Shown here: piece after piece, positions 12,072 to 23,534 of the stretch
Numbering within the stretch: the first letter of the stretch is position 1
Layout: every line of letters starts with the position of its first letter
DNA from: Chamaecyparis obtusa
Lineage: Eukaryota > Streptophyta > Pinopsida > Cupressales > Cupressaceae
DNA: 64,000 nt
Assembly: GCA_027943335.1 (NCBI GenBank)
Contig: BSBK01001874.1
Location: 416,501 to 480,500, forward strand
Reading direction: 5' to 3'
Made by a program: the position numbers and the translations under genes
Notes under the pieces: model-generated
Databases searched by the model: none
The model's input: the letters and a program-made list of their open reading frames with translations, nothing else
Told to the model about the DNA's origin: nothing

Positions 12072-13570
12072 ATTTGTTGTGAGGTTTTCACACCATCGCC
12101 CCAAAGAATTTGTGGACCCCCTTTTTTTTGGTAGGCCTCGACAATTTTCCCTGATCTGGGTAATTGGATGCCTTAGCAAATTTTTGGGCGATCCGAAGAT
12201 TTTGGAATGAAAATTTTACACCTTCGATGTTTTGAGGCGCCTGGGAGGGTATAGCTTGTTTTCACCTTGTGCGAAATATGGATTTTCTTAAATAGTTGAT
12301 TTTGTCTCCAGGCCAAATGAAATTCGATGAGAAAATTTTATTTTAATATCTGGCAGGATAAAATTGCAAATTTTGGACTTAGATGAATTTTTGAAAATTG
12401 ATGGAATTGAAAAACTTGAACGTTTTCGAAATTTAATTGTGAAATTGGATTTTTTGGGGAAAATCTTGTGGATTTCTAGTCGTCAAAATGGAAATTAAAT
12501 GAAATTTGAATTTAATTGCCAATTAGAGATAATGAATTGCAAAAATTAAAAAAGATTAAAATGCCAAATGGAAATTAAATTGCAAAATGATTTTTTGGGT
12601 TGCAAAATAATAAAAATTAATTTTGATTGTCATGATTAAATGCAATAAAATCATATTTTTGGGCTGAGTGTTTGTAATTTAGAAATTTTATTTGGACCCC
12701 TTTGTGTGTTAAATTCAATGTATTTTAAGGCCTAAGAGGTGTGAAATTCAAGGCAAGTTATTGGGTCCACAATGGGGAAGGTTTAAAGCTATATTGGAGG
12801 CCTAAAAGACCTTTTTTCAAAATTTCAATTTTAGGGCCTATGCTAATTTCAGATTTGGCTAATTTAAACCCATTATTTTGCACTGGGCTGGCCCAATTTT
12901 AAATTAAAATTAAATCCCCTAGAGATGTGCATTTTATTTCATTTAATTCATGTTTAATTTGGCAAAAAAATTTATTTTTTTTTCCCTCCTACAAAGTCGG
13001 CCTCGCTTTTTTGAGGAAAAAACATTGGTATATAATGAAGGCTGTCCCCTCCTCATTTCACTCATCATTTCTCATTTCTCTTGGCAGCAAATTTGACGAG
13101 CAGCAAGAGCGAAATTGTTCAAGGAGGCAGCGAATTTGCTAAAGGAAGAGTTGCAAAATCTGGAAGGAAGGCAGCGAATTTATTGAGGGTGCTGCGAATT
13201 AGAAGAGGGCCAGACCTCCGATTTTTCTTTTTAAGGAGGCTGCATGTTAGGCACTTGCAAAAATTTTGGGCAGGCTACTATTTGTTAGAGGGACGCTGCA
13301 ATTTTGTGCCCTAGTTGCTATCTTGGAGCTGTTTTTTTTTAGAGAAGACTGCTGTTGGAAGGATAGACTTGCAAAAATCATTGGTAGGGGCTTCAAATCT
13401 GATCTTGTTAGCAAAATTTGAAGTATTTCTTTTCTTCTTTGGATAAAGTTTGTTGGTTGTAAAGGAAGATTTTTCGATTTTGAGTAAAGGTTGGTTGATA
13501 AAGTAGAATTCTTCCTTGTTCTTGCTTGGTTCTTCCCTCCATTTCTTGCTTGCATCATCCATCCATCACC
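12072..13570. mobile_element. LTR/promoter-like block; orientation ambiguous
   Basis: It begins TGTTGTGAGGTTTTCACACC, an LTR-like edge. On its left it abuts a minus-strand primer-binding-like sequence, which would make it the 5' LTR of the decayed gypsy element at 8.5-12.07 kb. However, a plus-strand TATA box at 13029-13036 followed by a pyrimidine-rich transcript-start context points to the plus strand and to the large ORF at 13873. It is very A/T-rich (12300-13000) and without coding sequence. The right edge is a guess. Confidence 0.4.
13029..13036 (+). promoter_or_regulatory. TATA box upstream of ORF3 copy 1
   Basis: TATATAAT followed within 30 bases by CCCCTCCTCATTTCAC, typical plant TATA-to-start architecture. 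The third ORF3 copy has a comparable A/T box (about 33882) followed by similar ATTTCATTTCTCA text, supporting a conserved promoter for this ORF. Confidence 0.45.
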
Positions 13571-13597
13571 TCATCATCTCATCTAGGGCTTGAAGTT

Positions 13598-13850
13598 GGG
13601 AGATATAAGTGTAGTTTCCGTTTAGGATTTGGAGAAAGGAGATATAAGTGGTAATCCCACCCCTAGGAACGAAGTTGGGAGATATAAGTGTAGTCCATCT
13701 CATAAGTTTTCGACGAGGCAAAAATAAGTGGCAGTCCCATCCCTAGACGGAGAGGCAGAGATAAGTGTAGTGTGATAGGCATTGGAGAGGCAGAAATATG
13801 CTAGTCCATCCCTAAGATTGGAGGGGCAGAGATAAGTGTAGTCCCACCTC
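13598..13850 (+). repeat. Degenerate ~36-40 bp tandem repeat in the ORF3 leader
   Basis: About seven diverged units share the core GG(G/C)AGA(T/G)ATAAGTGTAGTCC followed by CATCCCTAG-like spacers. It lies between the TATA box and the ATG at 13873, so it would be transcribed as leader. Confidence 0.7.
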
Positions 13851-13872
13851 ACTGTAGAAAGAAGGGGCTAGG

Positions 13873-15663
13873 ATGGCAGATGCTAGTGCAAGCAAGAACC
13901 TAAAGGGAATGAATACCAAAAAAGACAGGGAAGACATGATGCCCAAGACCACCTTCTTCTCAAAATTGAAGCGAGTCGGTGACACCAACATCGGTACAGT
14001 GGACATGATACAGTTGAGAGATAGGTTGAAAGGAGGCCAGTCCTCTATGCCAAAGAAGATCTACAAGTGTGGAATTGTGCAAGCTGCCGCCTTCCCTCCT
14101 ACCTTGCCTTGTCCAGAGTTGGTGATGGAGTGTGCATCTCGGCTAGATATTGTGACTAAGTCCATCATCTTTGATGAAGGAGAGAGGGTGTTGGCTAACA
14201 TCAGCGGGCAGGTGATAGAGGAAGTGTTCAATATACCCCAACAGAAGGGCATGATAGTAATGTTGATGGATCAAGCCGCCAGGTTCTTTCAAGACAGTCA
14301 GGATGCCTACCTCGCTCTACTAAAGCAGAATTGGTTACACAAAGGCAAGAAGGGAGTCACCAAGTCATCGAGGCTCACCAAGTCAGATTTCAAATCAGAC
14401 TATGGCGATCTTATTGTGCTTCTCAACCAAGTCATGGGCTCCGCTCAAGGTATGCAGTTTGAAACTTGGATGTACTATTTTATTGAAGGAATTGAAAATG
14501 GAAAAAGAAAGTTTGATTGAGCTAGAATTATAAGTGAAAATTTAAAGTTGCAACTTAAGACAGTGCAAAATCAGAAACAATTCTATATGGGGTCCTACCT
14601 TTTCTATTTAATTGCAAGACTGTATGAACATCTTGGACTTAAGGCTAGAGGGGTGATTGGCAATGGGCCCGGACAATGCTTGGTGCATGAGTGCTATCCA
14701 CAACTTCATTTGCACAACACCAAGGACTACAAGATATTTTATGATGCCTTTTCCATAAGGACAGTAAGGGTATTACAAGGGACACCCGCAAAGAGGCTCT
14801 CATCGGAAGCAGAGACAAAAGTCAGGAAGTTTGAGAGTTGGTTTATCCAATTTCCGCAATTCACTTATATCAGAGTGGTTGGATGCACGGCTTGTCCCAA
14901 GAGGCTTCCAAGGTACCCGCCCGATAGGATAGTTTTGATGGAGTTGGCTAGGCAACTTGAGCAATATGACAAAATGATGAAGCTCAAAGGTGAGACAGGG
15001 GTTACCTTCTCACTCATGATAGGCAATGATAGTTGTCCCAATCCTATCGCCTTTGCAGCTGCGGAGAAAGAGTTAGAACAATATCATCTAGGATGGTATA
15101 GGGCAAGGCAAGGATTCTATCTTAATGGTCTAATCAAGGCATCTCATGGGGATCCATTCAAGCATATTCCTACTTTGGAGGATTTTTGGGCCAATGCACA
15201 GGATGACTTTCATGTGAGGAAGTTGGCTTTCTCAAGGTTATCAGTGGGCATGATGAGGGCCATCAAATGGATAAGTCTTGATATTCCGGATCAGCTGGAA
15301 GAGGATGAAGATGTGCTAAAGGAAGATTACAATACAGAAGAGGGAACAGAGTTGCGTCCAATGGATTGGGATGACCCTCAAGATCTTTCCTTAGATGCAG
15401 TAACAAGAACAGTTGAGCTACACACTGAGTGGTGGTACAATAGGAAGTTTAGGCAATTACAAAGTCGGAGGGTACACCTTACCTATGAGAAGATGAAGCC
15501 AGAAGAGGAGATTCCAGCGGAGTCAGTCGGACAGCAAGGTGGGGGGAGTAGCCAACAGCAAGCAGTTAAGAGCAAGAAGAGGAGTTTGGAGGTTGAGAAA
15601 GACAAAGAACATCAGGAGCCTCCGGCAAAGAAACAAAGTGAAATACCACCAAGTTATCTTTGA
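13873..15663 (+). pseudogene. ORF3 copy 1: retroelement-associated protein, N-terminal ~590 codons
   Basis: One frame is open from the ATG at 13873 to 15663 apart from a single TGA at 14518-14520. The translation has a basic N-terminus, then a conserved-looking block (FPPTLPCPELVMEC...ISGQVIEEVFNIP), a middle region with 'WANAQDDFHVRKLAFSR' (about residue 440), and a charged low-complexity end rich in K, E and Q. It has no protease, RT or integrase motif. It resembles the loosely defined plant-transposon-associated domains but I cannot name the family. The stretch from 15193 to ~15639 is repeated closely at 26693-27140, and a decayed relative lies at 34120-37985. The true C-terminus is replaced here: at ~15637 the frame runs into an LTR end fragment, giving a false terminus. 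Confidence 0.6.
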
Positions 15664-15867
15664 AAGAACAACGTAAGCCCGCCTATGTGATTAACCAACA
15701 AATCACATTAATATAATTGAGTTAGTATCCACAAGTGTAAGGAACGTTGGAGTTTTCTCATGTTCTTCATGAGTATTTACTTTTCAAGAGAGGGTTGAGT
15801 GTTTGGTATTCTATATCAAGTATTCAATTGCTATATGTTATGTAGTGGTACAAAACTGACATCAACA
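15637..15867 (+). mobile_element. 3' 231 bp of a Tat-like LTR
   Basis: Nearly identical to 29334-29564, the end of the full LTR downstream. It ends ...CATCAACA. Only the last quarter of the LTR is present; the rest was lost when it was joined to ORF3 copy 1. Confidence 0.75.
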
Positions 15868-15870
15868 TTA

Positions 15871-15886
15871 TTTGATGCTAGGAGGG
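15871..15886 (+). other. Primer-binding-site-like sequence
   Basis: TTTGATGCTAGGAGGG follows the LTR end at 15867, in the place of the TTTGGTGCTAGGAGGG-type primer site of gypsy elements. The gag of the same element follows downstream. Confidence 0.4.
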
Positions 15887-16039
15887 CTGATAGTGTTTCT
15901 TTGAGGAGTTGTTGGCATTCAACTATAATGAAAGATGGTGCTTCCGCATAGAGACATCATACCAGGCTTACAACCTAACCTCGGATTTGGAGACGACCAA
16001 GAAGACATCATCTTAGGATTGAACTCACTCGCCTAGAGA

Positions 16040-16559
16040 GTTAAGAGAAGTGCACCTAAATATATGCGAGTAAGCTTTGTGTTAGAAGAAGAAAAAGCTC
16101 AAAGAATTGACAGAGAAATTCAGAAAAAATTAGAACGCCAAAGAGAGCTAGAAAGGAAACTTGAAAGAGAAAGGAAAGCATGAAGGTTATCCCAGTATAG
16201 TGGTGAAGGCGAAATTAAAGAGATGAATTAAAATGGTACTGCCTTCTTATGCTCATTTCCCAGTTGCACAACCAGGACTAGATATCAGCTGGACACAAGG
16301 AGACATCATTTCTGATTTGGGGGAGTTCATTTGGAATAATAAAGAAGACAATACACATTACCAATTTGCTAGAATTATCTTAGACCAAGAGGAGCAAGTT
16401 GGCATTGCATTCCAAAGAGAGCAACGAAGGATTGAAATAGAGATTCGACGAAGATGGGAAAGAGAACAACTAGAAAGGATTCAAAGGGAAAGAGAAGCCC
16501 ATAGACTAGCTCAGGCCACCCTTGAGGAAAATTCAGCTTGGGACGGTCAATCGGACTAA
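16040..16559 (+). pseudogene. Coiled-coil leader part of Tat-like gag
   Basis: Two out-of-frame pieces encode Arg/Glu-rich helices: one around 16075-16180 (EEKAQRIDREIQKKLE) ended by a stop, and the open frame 16233-16559, whose second half is a long charged helix (EQRRIEIEIRRRWEREQ). They sit between the primer site and the gag core, and are probably the N-terminal gag region broken by a frameshift. Confidence 0.45.
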
Positions 16560-16682
16560 ACTATAATCAAGTTGCATAGAAGAATTGGATCTTTCTCTCC
16601 CGAAAGGTTTGAGAAACTACAATTAGATAGAATGCAAAGGTTACTAAGGTCTACACCACACTAAGAGGAAGACCTAGTTGAG

Positions 16683-17967
16683 TTGCAATTTCACAAGAAA
16701 GGAAGGAATCATTGGGTAGCCAATACTGCAAGTTTGGAAAACTCCTCGAGTAGTCCGGTTGAAGTTCCAAAGGTTTCAAACATAAAAATCCCAGTAGGTC
16801 AGCCAGCTCAGGCTCAAGCCAGTCAAGCGACAATGGCACAACAACCTCCATGGATCCAAAACAACGCCTCACCCATCTCGTTTCAACAGTATCATGACTT
16901 ACCAAAGAATCCATCAGGATTTTGCTCCAAGTTCTTCGTCAATGACCCCAACCGCACAGCTGAGGAGCATATCAAAGTATTTGAAGATGCATTGTGCAAC
17001 AGAAGGATTCAACATGAGGATGTAGCATGCAGGCTTTTCCCTTACTCATTGGCGAAAGACCCCTATTATTGGTTTGTCAATTTGCCAGTGTCATCTATAA
17101 TAGGATGGATTCAGCTCAGAGATGCTTTTATAGGAAAATTTGGCATGCCCACCACACCATTGGAGTTGAATAGGCTATTTGTGGACATCAGAAGACAAGA
17201 TAAAGAATCGTTAAGTTCCTTCGATAATCGTTTCCAAAAAGCTTACACAAGATTGCAAGCCCCTTACACAATCCAAGAGGCGGGTGCTCTGGAAGCATAC
17301 TACAATGCCTTAGACAATCAAACATCTATGTTTACAAGAATGGCGAACCCCTCCCCTACAACATTGAATGAAGCTTATGCTAAAGCAATTGAAATAGGGA
17401 AGCAGCTAGGCCAACAAGGATTGGAACCTCCGAGTGTTCGATATCCGAACAATCCAGTTCCATAACTTACATACCAGGCGCCTACAAATCAGCTTGTGGT
17501 ACATCCAGGACCTCCATTGTCTCAAGCACCACCACCAATGCTAGTCTATCTGCAAGGTGCAAATTCATCAACTAGAACACAAGAGGAGAAGGATGAAATA
17601 AAGGAATTGATCAAGCAAGTCGAGAAGCTGTCCACGGAGGTCACTTATTTGAGAAATCAAAACAATCAACTCCAAGCCGCTCAGAGGAACAATCAAGGAG
17701 GTCCTCAAGGAAATAATTATCAGAGTGGAAATTATCAAGGAGGGTATCAAAGGAATAATTACGAGGGTGGATACCAAAGGAACTATCAGGACAGTGATTA
17801 TCAAAGAAACAACCAAGGTGGTGGTTATCCGAGGAACAATCAAAATAACAATCATCAAGGTGGTAACCAGTCACAAGATCAAGGATACAACAATCAACCT
17901 ATTCAAAAGAGGACATGGAACACAGGCCCAAACAATGGAAATGTGATGTCACCACTTGATAATCAAG
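16683..17967 (+). pseudogene. Tat-like gypsy gag core and Asn/Gln/Gly-rich linker
   Basis: The first part (16683-17465) is a retrotransposon gag core: 'FCSKFFVNDPNRTAEEHI', 'ACRLFPYSLAKDPYYWF', 'LRDAFIGKFG' and 'SLSSFDNRFQKAYTRL'. A single TAA (17463-17465) separates it, in the same frame, from 17496-17967, which has a short coiled coil and then about 80 residues of NNQGG/NYQGGYQRN repeats typical of the RNA-binding linker. The frame is interrupted at 17967 by the insertion of a complete gypsy element and resumes in phase at 23540. Gag forms the particle shell. Confidence 0.75.
17963..17967. repeat. Target-site duplication TCAAG (left copy)
   Basis: TCAAG stands immediately before the left LTR and is repeated at 23535-23539 immediately after the right LTR. 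This defines the insertion exactly. Confidence 0.95.
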
Positions 17968-18507
17968 TGATCTGATTTATGAAACCAGATTACAATACCT
18001 AGTGTGATACCTACAGTATTGTAGAATTCAATACGAAAATTGAGAACCAAATTGCAAACCAAAAAAACTGATCCATTCTATTCGAATATTTGAGTTTATA
18101 CAAGTCTGATGGATCCCAAGGGTCATCAAAATCCCTTGGAAATGAAATGAAGAGCCATCAAAATATTTATTACAAATAAACTATTCAAACTATCAAAAAT
18201 TATCAAAAAACTATATATAAAAATTAGGTCTACTTGGAGAAGGCATAACTTTCTAGTCCTAGCTCCAATTTGCGAACCATTTGATGCGTTGGAAAGGTAT
18301 TCAAAAGAGCTAGAGTCAAATTTCAAAAATGCACCTTTCAGGTGCATTTCTGAAATTTGACTCTAGCTCTTTTGAATACTTTAGGTGCATTTCTGCGCAT
18401 CATCCAAGCCCAGAAATGCACCGAAGACCCTCAAAAATGCAATTTACTAAAACATAGTAAAATTTGAAAAATTAGATTTTCAGTTTTTTCCAATTTAATC
18501 CTGAGCA
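17968..18507 (-). mobile_element. 3' LTR (540 bp) of the nested gypsy element
   Basis: On the minus strand it begins TGCTCAGG and ends CAGATCA. It is longer than its partner (478 bp) because of an extra segment around 18340-18400 that forms a perfect-looking hairpin with the adjacent sequence. Confidence 0.95.
18297..18379. repeat. 40-bp-arm inverted repeat (hairpin) inside the left LTR only
   Basis: Arms 18297-18336 and 18340-18379 are reverse complements with one mismatch and a 3-base loop. The right LTR has only one arm followed directly by the shared downstream sequence, so the second arm arose after or during the copying that made the two LTRs. Confidence 0.9.
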
Positions 18508-18520
18508 TTCCTCCCCCCTT
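18508..18520 (-). other. Polypurine tract
   Basis: On the minus strand AAGGGGGGAGGAA directly precedes the 3' LTR start TGCTCAGG, the plus-strand DNA priming site of reverse transcription. Confidence 0.85.
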
Positions 18521-18539
18521 GAGAGGCAATGGGCCCCAT

Positions 18540-20063
18540 TGCACTAATCTACTGCAACATATGAGGAAATTGTTCTTCAATTTGTTCCTTAGTAAACCAC
18601 TTGCTTTGATGAGAATGCTGGTCAGCTCGAACCACCCAATACAAAGGAATGTTCTAATTTCTCAAAGTCTTTAAAATGACTTCAGTAACATGGTCACACT
18701 GGACTAGAACAGTAGTAGATGGATTTAACTCTGCAGCTTGAATGTATTCAATAGCTTGGGAAATATCCAACAAAGGAGGAAAATAGGGTCTCAACAATTC
18801 TACATTGAAAACTGGATGCAATCCCAAAAATGATGGCAAATTAAGTTCAAAAGCATTCTCACCAACTTGTTTCACAATAGTATATGGACCATAACGAAGA
18901 GGACGAAGCTTCCTATTTGGTCCATGGAGGTGCTCTTTCTGAAGATGTAACCATACCTTGTTGCCAATCTGAAACTTATGAGGAGTTCTATGTTTGTCAT
19001 GTCTTTCCTTATACTTCTGATTACTCTGCTCCAAGATCTCCTAAACTTGCTGTTGGAGGTGTCTAATGTTATCAATGAATTTTTCTACTTTATCTACCTC
19101 CTTGTCACCATTCAATGGACTATTAGATTGTAGAGATGGTATTGCTACATCCATAGGTGCCAATGGTTGGTACCCAAGAGAAACCTCAAATGGACTGTGC
19201 CCTGTAGTACTATGGAGTGCACGGCTGTAGCTGTGTTGCACATAGGGTAAGCTTTCATCCCATGTGTGAGGATGTTTGGAATGATACATCTCTAAAATAT
19301 GAATAATCATTCGATTCACCACTTCTGTCTGCCCATCTGTTTGGGGATGGAATGCTGTGGACTTTGTCAATTTGGTGTCCATTTTAGCCCATAGTGCAGA
19401 CCAAAATTTGCTGATGAACCTGCTATCCCTATCAGAAATAATGGTTTTTGGCAAACCAAAATGAACCCAAACATGTTCAAAAAATAGCTTGGCGGTATCT
19501 TCTGCAAAAATCATCTTTTTAAATGCCACCATGATAGACAATTTAGAAAACCTATCTACCACAACATATACACAATCATGCCCACGCCTGGTAGTTGGAA
19601 GTCCAGACATAAAATCCATTGAAACAAATTGCCATGGCTTATTAGGAATAGGTAATGGTAAGTATAGACCCAACTTACGGTTTTCTGACTTTGCAATTGC
19701 ACAGCCTGCACAAGCTTGTATATGTGAAATGATATCCTGCTTCATTTTTGGCCAATAGAAATACTTTTGAAGGATAGCAGTAGTCTTACCAATACCAAAA
19801 TGTCCTGCAACACGACTGTAGTGAGCTTCCCATATCATTTTCTTCCGTTCCTCAGTGGGTACACATATGTGACGGTTATGGCAAAGCAACCCATCCTGCA
19901 AGTGAAAATTAGGGACAGACTTTCCTTCTACCAAATTACCATAGATGTTAGCAAAATCAGGGTCAATACCATATAGTTGTTCCCAAGTTGATGATTGATG
20001 ACCACATGAATCTAACACTATTGTCAAACCTGCAATTGGAGGCCTACTCAAACAATCTACCAC
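18540..20063 (-). pseudogene. Integrase with GPY/F module and chromodomain-like tail
   Basis: The frame 19041-20063 carries the HHCC zinc site (HYSRVAGH...CAGCAIAK), then the DDE core: 'VSMDFMSGLP' (first Asp), 'IISDRDSRF' (second Asp) and 'HPQTDGQTEVVNR' (Glu). All catalytic residues are intact. The next piece, 18654-19034, overlaps in another frame and holds the GPY/F module ('RYGPYTIVKQVGENAFELNLP') and 'HPVFNVELLRPY'. Past a stop at ~18654, more sequence ('PLYWVVRADQHSHQSKW') could be a diverged chromodomain. One frameshift and one stop break the protein. It inserts the cDNA into the genome. Confidence 0.85.
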
Positions 20064-20692
20064 CTTGTTACTGCTTCCTTTTTTATGACGAATGTTGAGG
20101 TGAAATTGTTGTAGATAGGCTGACCACCATTGATGTCTGTCATTCTGCAGCTTCCCTTATGTTTGTAAGAATTGAAGTGGTTTATGGTCTGTATGTATAA
20201 CAGTTTCCTTTCCCAGTATATAGTGTTTCCATTGTTTGCAGGCCTGAACAATGGCATACAACTCCTTATCATAGGTGGGGTACCTACGTACTGTATCAAA
20301 AAAAGTTTTACTGTGATAGGCAACAAGATGCCCATGTTGCATGAGTACCGCACCAAGAGCATAATCTCAAATGCTTGGTGTAGATTTGGAAGGACCAATA
20401 CTGGTGCTGAACATAGTCTTTTCTTTAACTCCTCAAATGCTTGTTGCTTAGCCTCTGTCCACTGAAATTTTGCTTGTGCTCCACCCCTCAGTGATTGATT
20501 AAGAGGCCATGATATGTGTGAGAAACCAAACACAAATCTGCAATAGAAGTTGGCTAAGCCCAAGAAGCTGCGAAGCTCTGTGAAATTTTTAGGGGATGGC
20601 CAATCTCGGATTATTTGAATCTTTGTTGAATCAACATGAACAACCTCAGTATCAATGATATACCCTAAGTATTGAATACTCTGCATACCCAA
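20057..20692 (-). pseudogene. RT thumb / RNase H region of the nested gypsy
   Basis: It starts with the conserved 'SIQYLGYIID' region after the RT palm, then 'FRSFLGLANFYCRF'-type text ('ELRSFLGLANFYCRF') and the RNase H entry 'FQWTEAKQQAFEELK'. RNase H continues in a second frame (20157-20342, 'HGHLVAYHSKTF...YDKELYAIVQACKQWKHY'). One frameshift separates the two. Confidence 0.8.
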
Positions 20693-21592
20693 AGATCACT
20701 TCTCAATGTTGGGATAAAGTTTGTGTTTTTGCAGAGTTGAAAGAACTTGTTCAACATGCTGCAAATGCTCAGACCAAGTTCTACTAAAGATGAGTATGTC
20801 ATCCAAATAAACAACCACAAAAGAATCAATGAATGGTCTAAGCACATCATTCATCAATCTCATATGTGGCTAGGGCATTTGTTAGGCCAAAAGGCATGAC
20901 CAACCATTCAAACAAACCTTCCTTAGATTTAAATGCAGTCTTCCACACATCTGCTGGATCAATTGGTACTTGGTGGTATCCAGACTTCAAGTCAATTTTT
21001 GTAAAGAAATTAGCCCCCCTAAGTTGGTCCAACAAATCATCAATTCGAGGGATTGGATATCTAATTTTTAACAGAGATTTTGTTTAATGCTCTACAATCA
21101 ATACAAAGTCTCCATATCCCATCTTTCTTTTTAGCAAGGACAATTGGACTTCCACAAGGTGAAGCACTTGGACGAATGTGTCCTTTCTGAATCAACTCAT
21201 GAATTTGTCTCTTAATCTCATCATTTTCCAAAACTGACCTCCTATATATTGGCTCATGTGGTAGCGGTGTGCCTGGGATTAAATCAATAGAGTGCTTCAC
21301 TTGACAATGTATTGGTACTCCCACTGGTGGTTTAAACACACTGATATTCTTTCAAAATTTTATCCATCTGATTTTGTTGATTTTTTGTTACCTTAGCAAG
21401 TGTATTAAGAACAACTGACTTTGTTTGTTCAAGGCGAATCATGAGTAGAACAAAAGCTCCAGTTTGAGCAATCAAGCGTTTACATTGTTTAGCACTAATT
21501 AAAGAAGCAGTTTGTGTTGGACATACCTCTGGTATTCGATACCTCTTCCCACCAAGCTTGATTGTAACACTGCGTGGCCTGGACTCATACAC
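20665..21592 (-). pseudogene. Reverse transcriptase of the nested gypsy
   Basis: Three pieces in shifting frames. 21061-21339 contains '[17 protein letters not shown]' and 'LCIDCRALN'. 20847-21035 contains '[14 protein letters not shown]' and '[13 protein letters not shown]'. The next ~60 codons in another frame carry the catalytic 'VVVYLDDILIFS' motif (YLDD near 20793-20804). The piece 21332-21592 is the protease-RT linker. The catalytic box is intact but frameshifts near 20850 and 21060 disrupt the protein. Confidence 0.85.
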
Positions 21593-21601
21593 CCCATGCC
21601 T

Positions 21602-22012
21602 CTAATACATGTATGGTTGCCCTAGCAATACATCACATACATCCAATGGTGCTACATCACATATCACTTCATCCTTGAAAGGTTTGATTGAATATGGCAA
21701 ACGACACTGTTGATTTACTTGAATATCTTGTCCCTCATTTACCCATCCCATAGAGTATGGTTGTGGGTGTCTTGTCACTTTCAGATTTAATCTTTTGACT
21801 GTCTCCCTGGAGATCAAATTCTTTTGACTCCCACTGTCAACAATAAAATGCAAAGGCTTTCCATCAACCCACATCTGTGAATGAAAAAGTCTCTCTTCAT
21901 CTTCACGGGGCAATACTTTAGCAATTCCAACTACGGCATATGGGTTTGCTTCTATGATGGAATCATTCTCCTCTTTCTCAGAATTATTTACTGGTGACGA
22001 TTCAGGTTCAGC
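21602..22012 (-). pseudogene. Aspartic protease of the nested gypsy
   Basis: The frame holds 'FIVDSGSQKNLISRETV' (catalytic DSG) and 'CDVLLGQPYMY', the flap-distal end of a retroviral-type protease. It ends at a TAG at ~21599-21601, where a closely related frame would continue into the linker, so this is a premature stop. It cleaves Gag-Pol. Confidence 0.8.
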
Positions 22013-22021
22013 TTCCTCTCC

Positions 22022-23030
22022 TCATATCTCTGTCATCAAATTTTTAATACTTCGACAATCCTTTGTGTTATGGGTTGGGGACTTATGCATCTCACACCAC
22101 ATGCCTTTATCTGTCTGTGTCTTTTTAGTAGACCACCATGTGTTCTTGGATGAATTTGAATGAGGTTCCTTGGTCACCTGTTTTCCTACAAATTTATTGC
22201 CACCTTCAACCCTTGGCTTGTTGTTTGCAAAGTAGTCCCTCTTCCCTTTCTGCTTAAATTTATCTTCAATTTTTGTAGCATATTTATAGGCAGTTGCCAA
22301 TGTCTCAATATTCAAAAATTCCATCTTTGTTTGAATATACCTGTGAAGTCCACTCCGATATTTCAAAATTCGATGCTTCTCTGAATCCTCAATACTGAGT
22401 TTTGTTGAAAGTGAATGGAATGTATTGGTGTAATCTTGAACAGACTGGTCCCTCTTTTGTCGAGGAATCTGCCACTCTATGTATTTTTGTTCATATACAT
22501 CCTCCGGAAGGTAAGCTTCTTTTATGTATTCCACAAATTCTCCCCATGTTGGCTTCTTATCAAGAGAGATTTCAAAACCATCTTCAGCAAATGATTCTCG
22601 TTCTTTATTTGCGACTTTGGTTTCCCATGCTAATTTCACATGGGTTTCAGCTTTGAGGAGAGAAAATGTTATCTTTTCTGCATCTGAGAAATTATTTACA
22701 AAAAAGTATCTATCCAACTTTGATAACCAGTTATCAACAGCTTTAGAATCGACCTTTCCTTCAAAGTTTGGGATGTTGAAATTGACCTGCACTTTGAAAG
22801 GGGTATTTCCACGAAATGATGTTTTTGATTCAGAGGGTCATTGATTCTTTAGGAGGCGTGAAAATTGACTCATCATCTCCTCTCGTTGCTTATTTAAAGC
22901 TTCCTCAACCAACTTCTTAACATCATCATCTGACATCTTCGATCGTGTGCGTCTCAAAGGTGGGTATTTTGACAAATCTTGTGTATCCAATCCTAATCTC
23001 TAATAGAAAGACCTTTTGTAAATTGGCATA
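22022..23030 (-). pseudogene. Gag of the nested gypsy
   Basis: The main frame is 22022-22792: 'FEGKVDSKAVDNWLSKLDRYF', 'KPTWGEFVEYIKEAYLPED', 'SVQDYTNTFHSLSTKL', a basic linker, and a knuckle 'CEMHKSPTHNTKDC' (C-x3-H-x4-H-x4-C type). Upstream minus-strand sequence to ~23030 adds an N-terminal segment (DDDVKKLVEEALNKQREEMM) broken by one stop. It forms the particle shell and binds RNA. Confidence 0.85.
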
Positions 23031-23043
23031 AAGAAGCGTTCCC

Positions 23044-23055
23044 GCTCTGATACCA
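23044..23055 (-). other. Primer-binding site for initiator tRNA-Met
   Basis: On the minus strand TGGTATCAGAGC starts one base after the 5' LTR end. This 12-mer is the standard plant retrotransposon site complementary to the 3' end of initiator tRNA-Met. Confidence 0.9.
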
Positions 23056-23056
23056 C

Positions 23057-23534
23057 TGATCTGATTTATGAAACCAAATTACAATAATTGGTGTGATACC
23101 TACAGTATTGTAGAATTCAATACGAAAATTGAGAACCAAATTGCAAACCAAAAAAATTGATCCATTCTATTCGAATATTTGAGTTTATACAAGTCTGATG
23201 GATCCCAAGGGTCATCAAAATCCCTTGGAAATGAAATGAAGAGCCATCATAATATTTATTACAAATAAACTATTCAAACTATCAAAAATTACCAAAAAAC
23301 TATATATAAAAATTAGGTCTACTTGGAGAAGGCATAACTTTCTAGTCCTAGCTCCGATTTGCGAACCATTTGATGCGTTGGAAAGGTATTCAAAAGAGCT
23401 AGAGTCAAATTTCAGAAATGCACCTTTCATCCAAGCCCAAAAATGCACCGAAGACCCTCAAAAATGCAGTTTACTAAAACATAGTAAAATTTGAAAAATT
23501 AGATTTTCAATTTTTTCCAATTTAATCCTGAGCA
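23057..23534 (-). mobile_element. 5' LTR (478 bp) of the nested gypsy element
   Basis: Same sequence as 17968-18507 minus the hairpin-forming insert, with about a dozen substitutions. TG...CA ends on the minus strand are intact. Confidence 0.95.

Larger units (their letters stand above)
17968..23534 (-). mobile_element. Nearly complete Ty3/gypsy retrotransposon, minus strand, nested in gag
   Basis: All structural landmarks are present: LTRs at both ends with TG...CA termini, 5-bp TSD TCAAG, a primer site complementary to initiator tRNA-Met, a polypurine tract, and gag-PR-RT-RNaseH-INT in order on the minus strand. The LTRs differ at about a dozen positions plus one ~62-bp insertion in the left LTR. 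Coding frames carry a few stops and shifts, so it is recently dead or needs help in trans. Total length is 5,567 bp. Confidence 0.95.

Noticed and set aside
17568..17874. Minus-strand open frames rich in Ile/Val or Asp/Ser
   Set aside because: They are antisense shadows of the Asn/Gln/Gly repeat region of gag.
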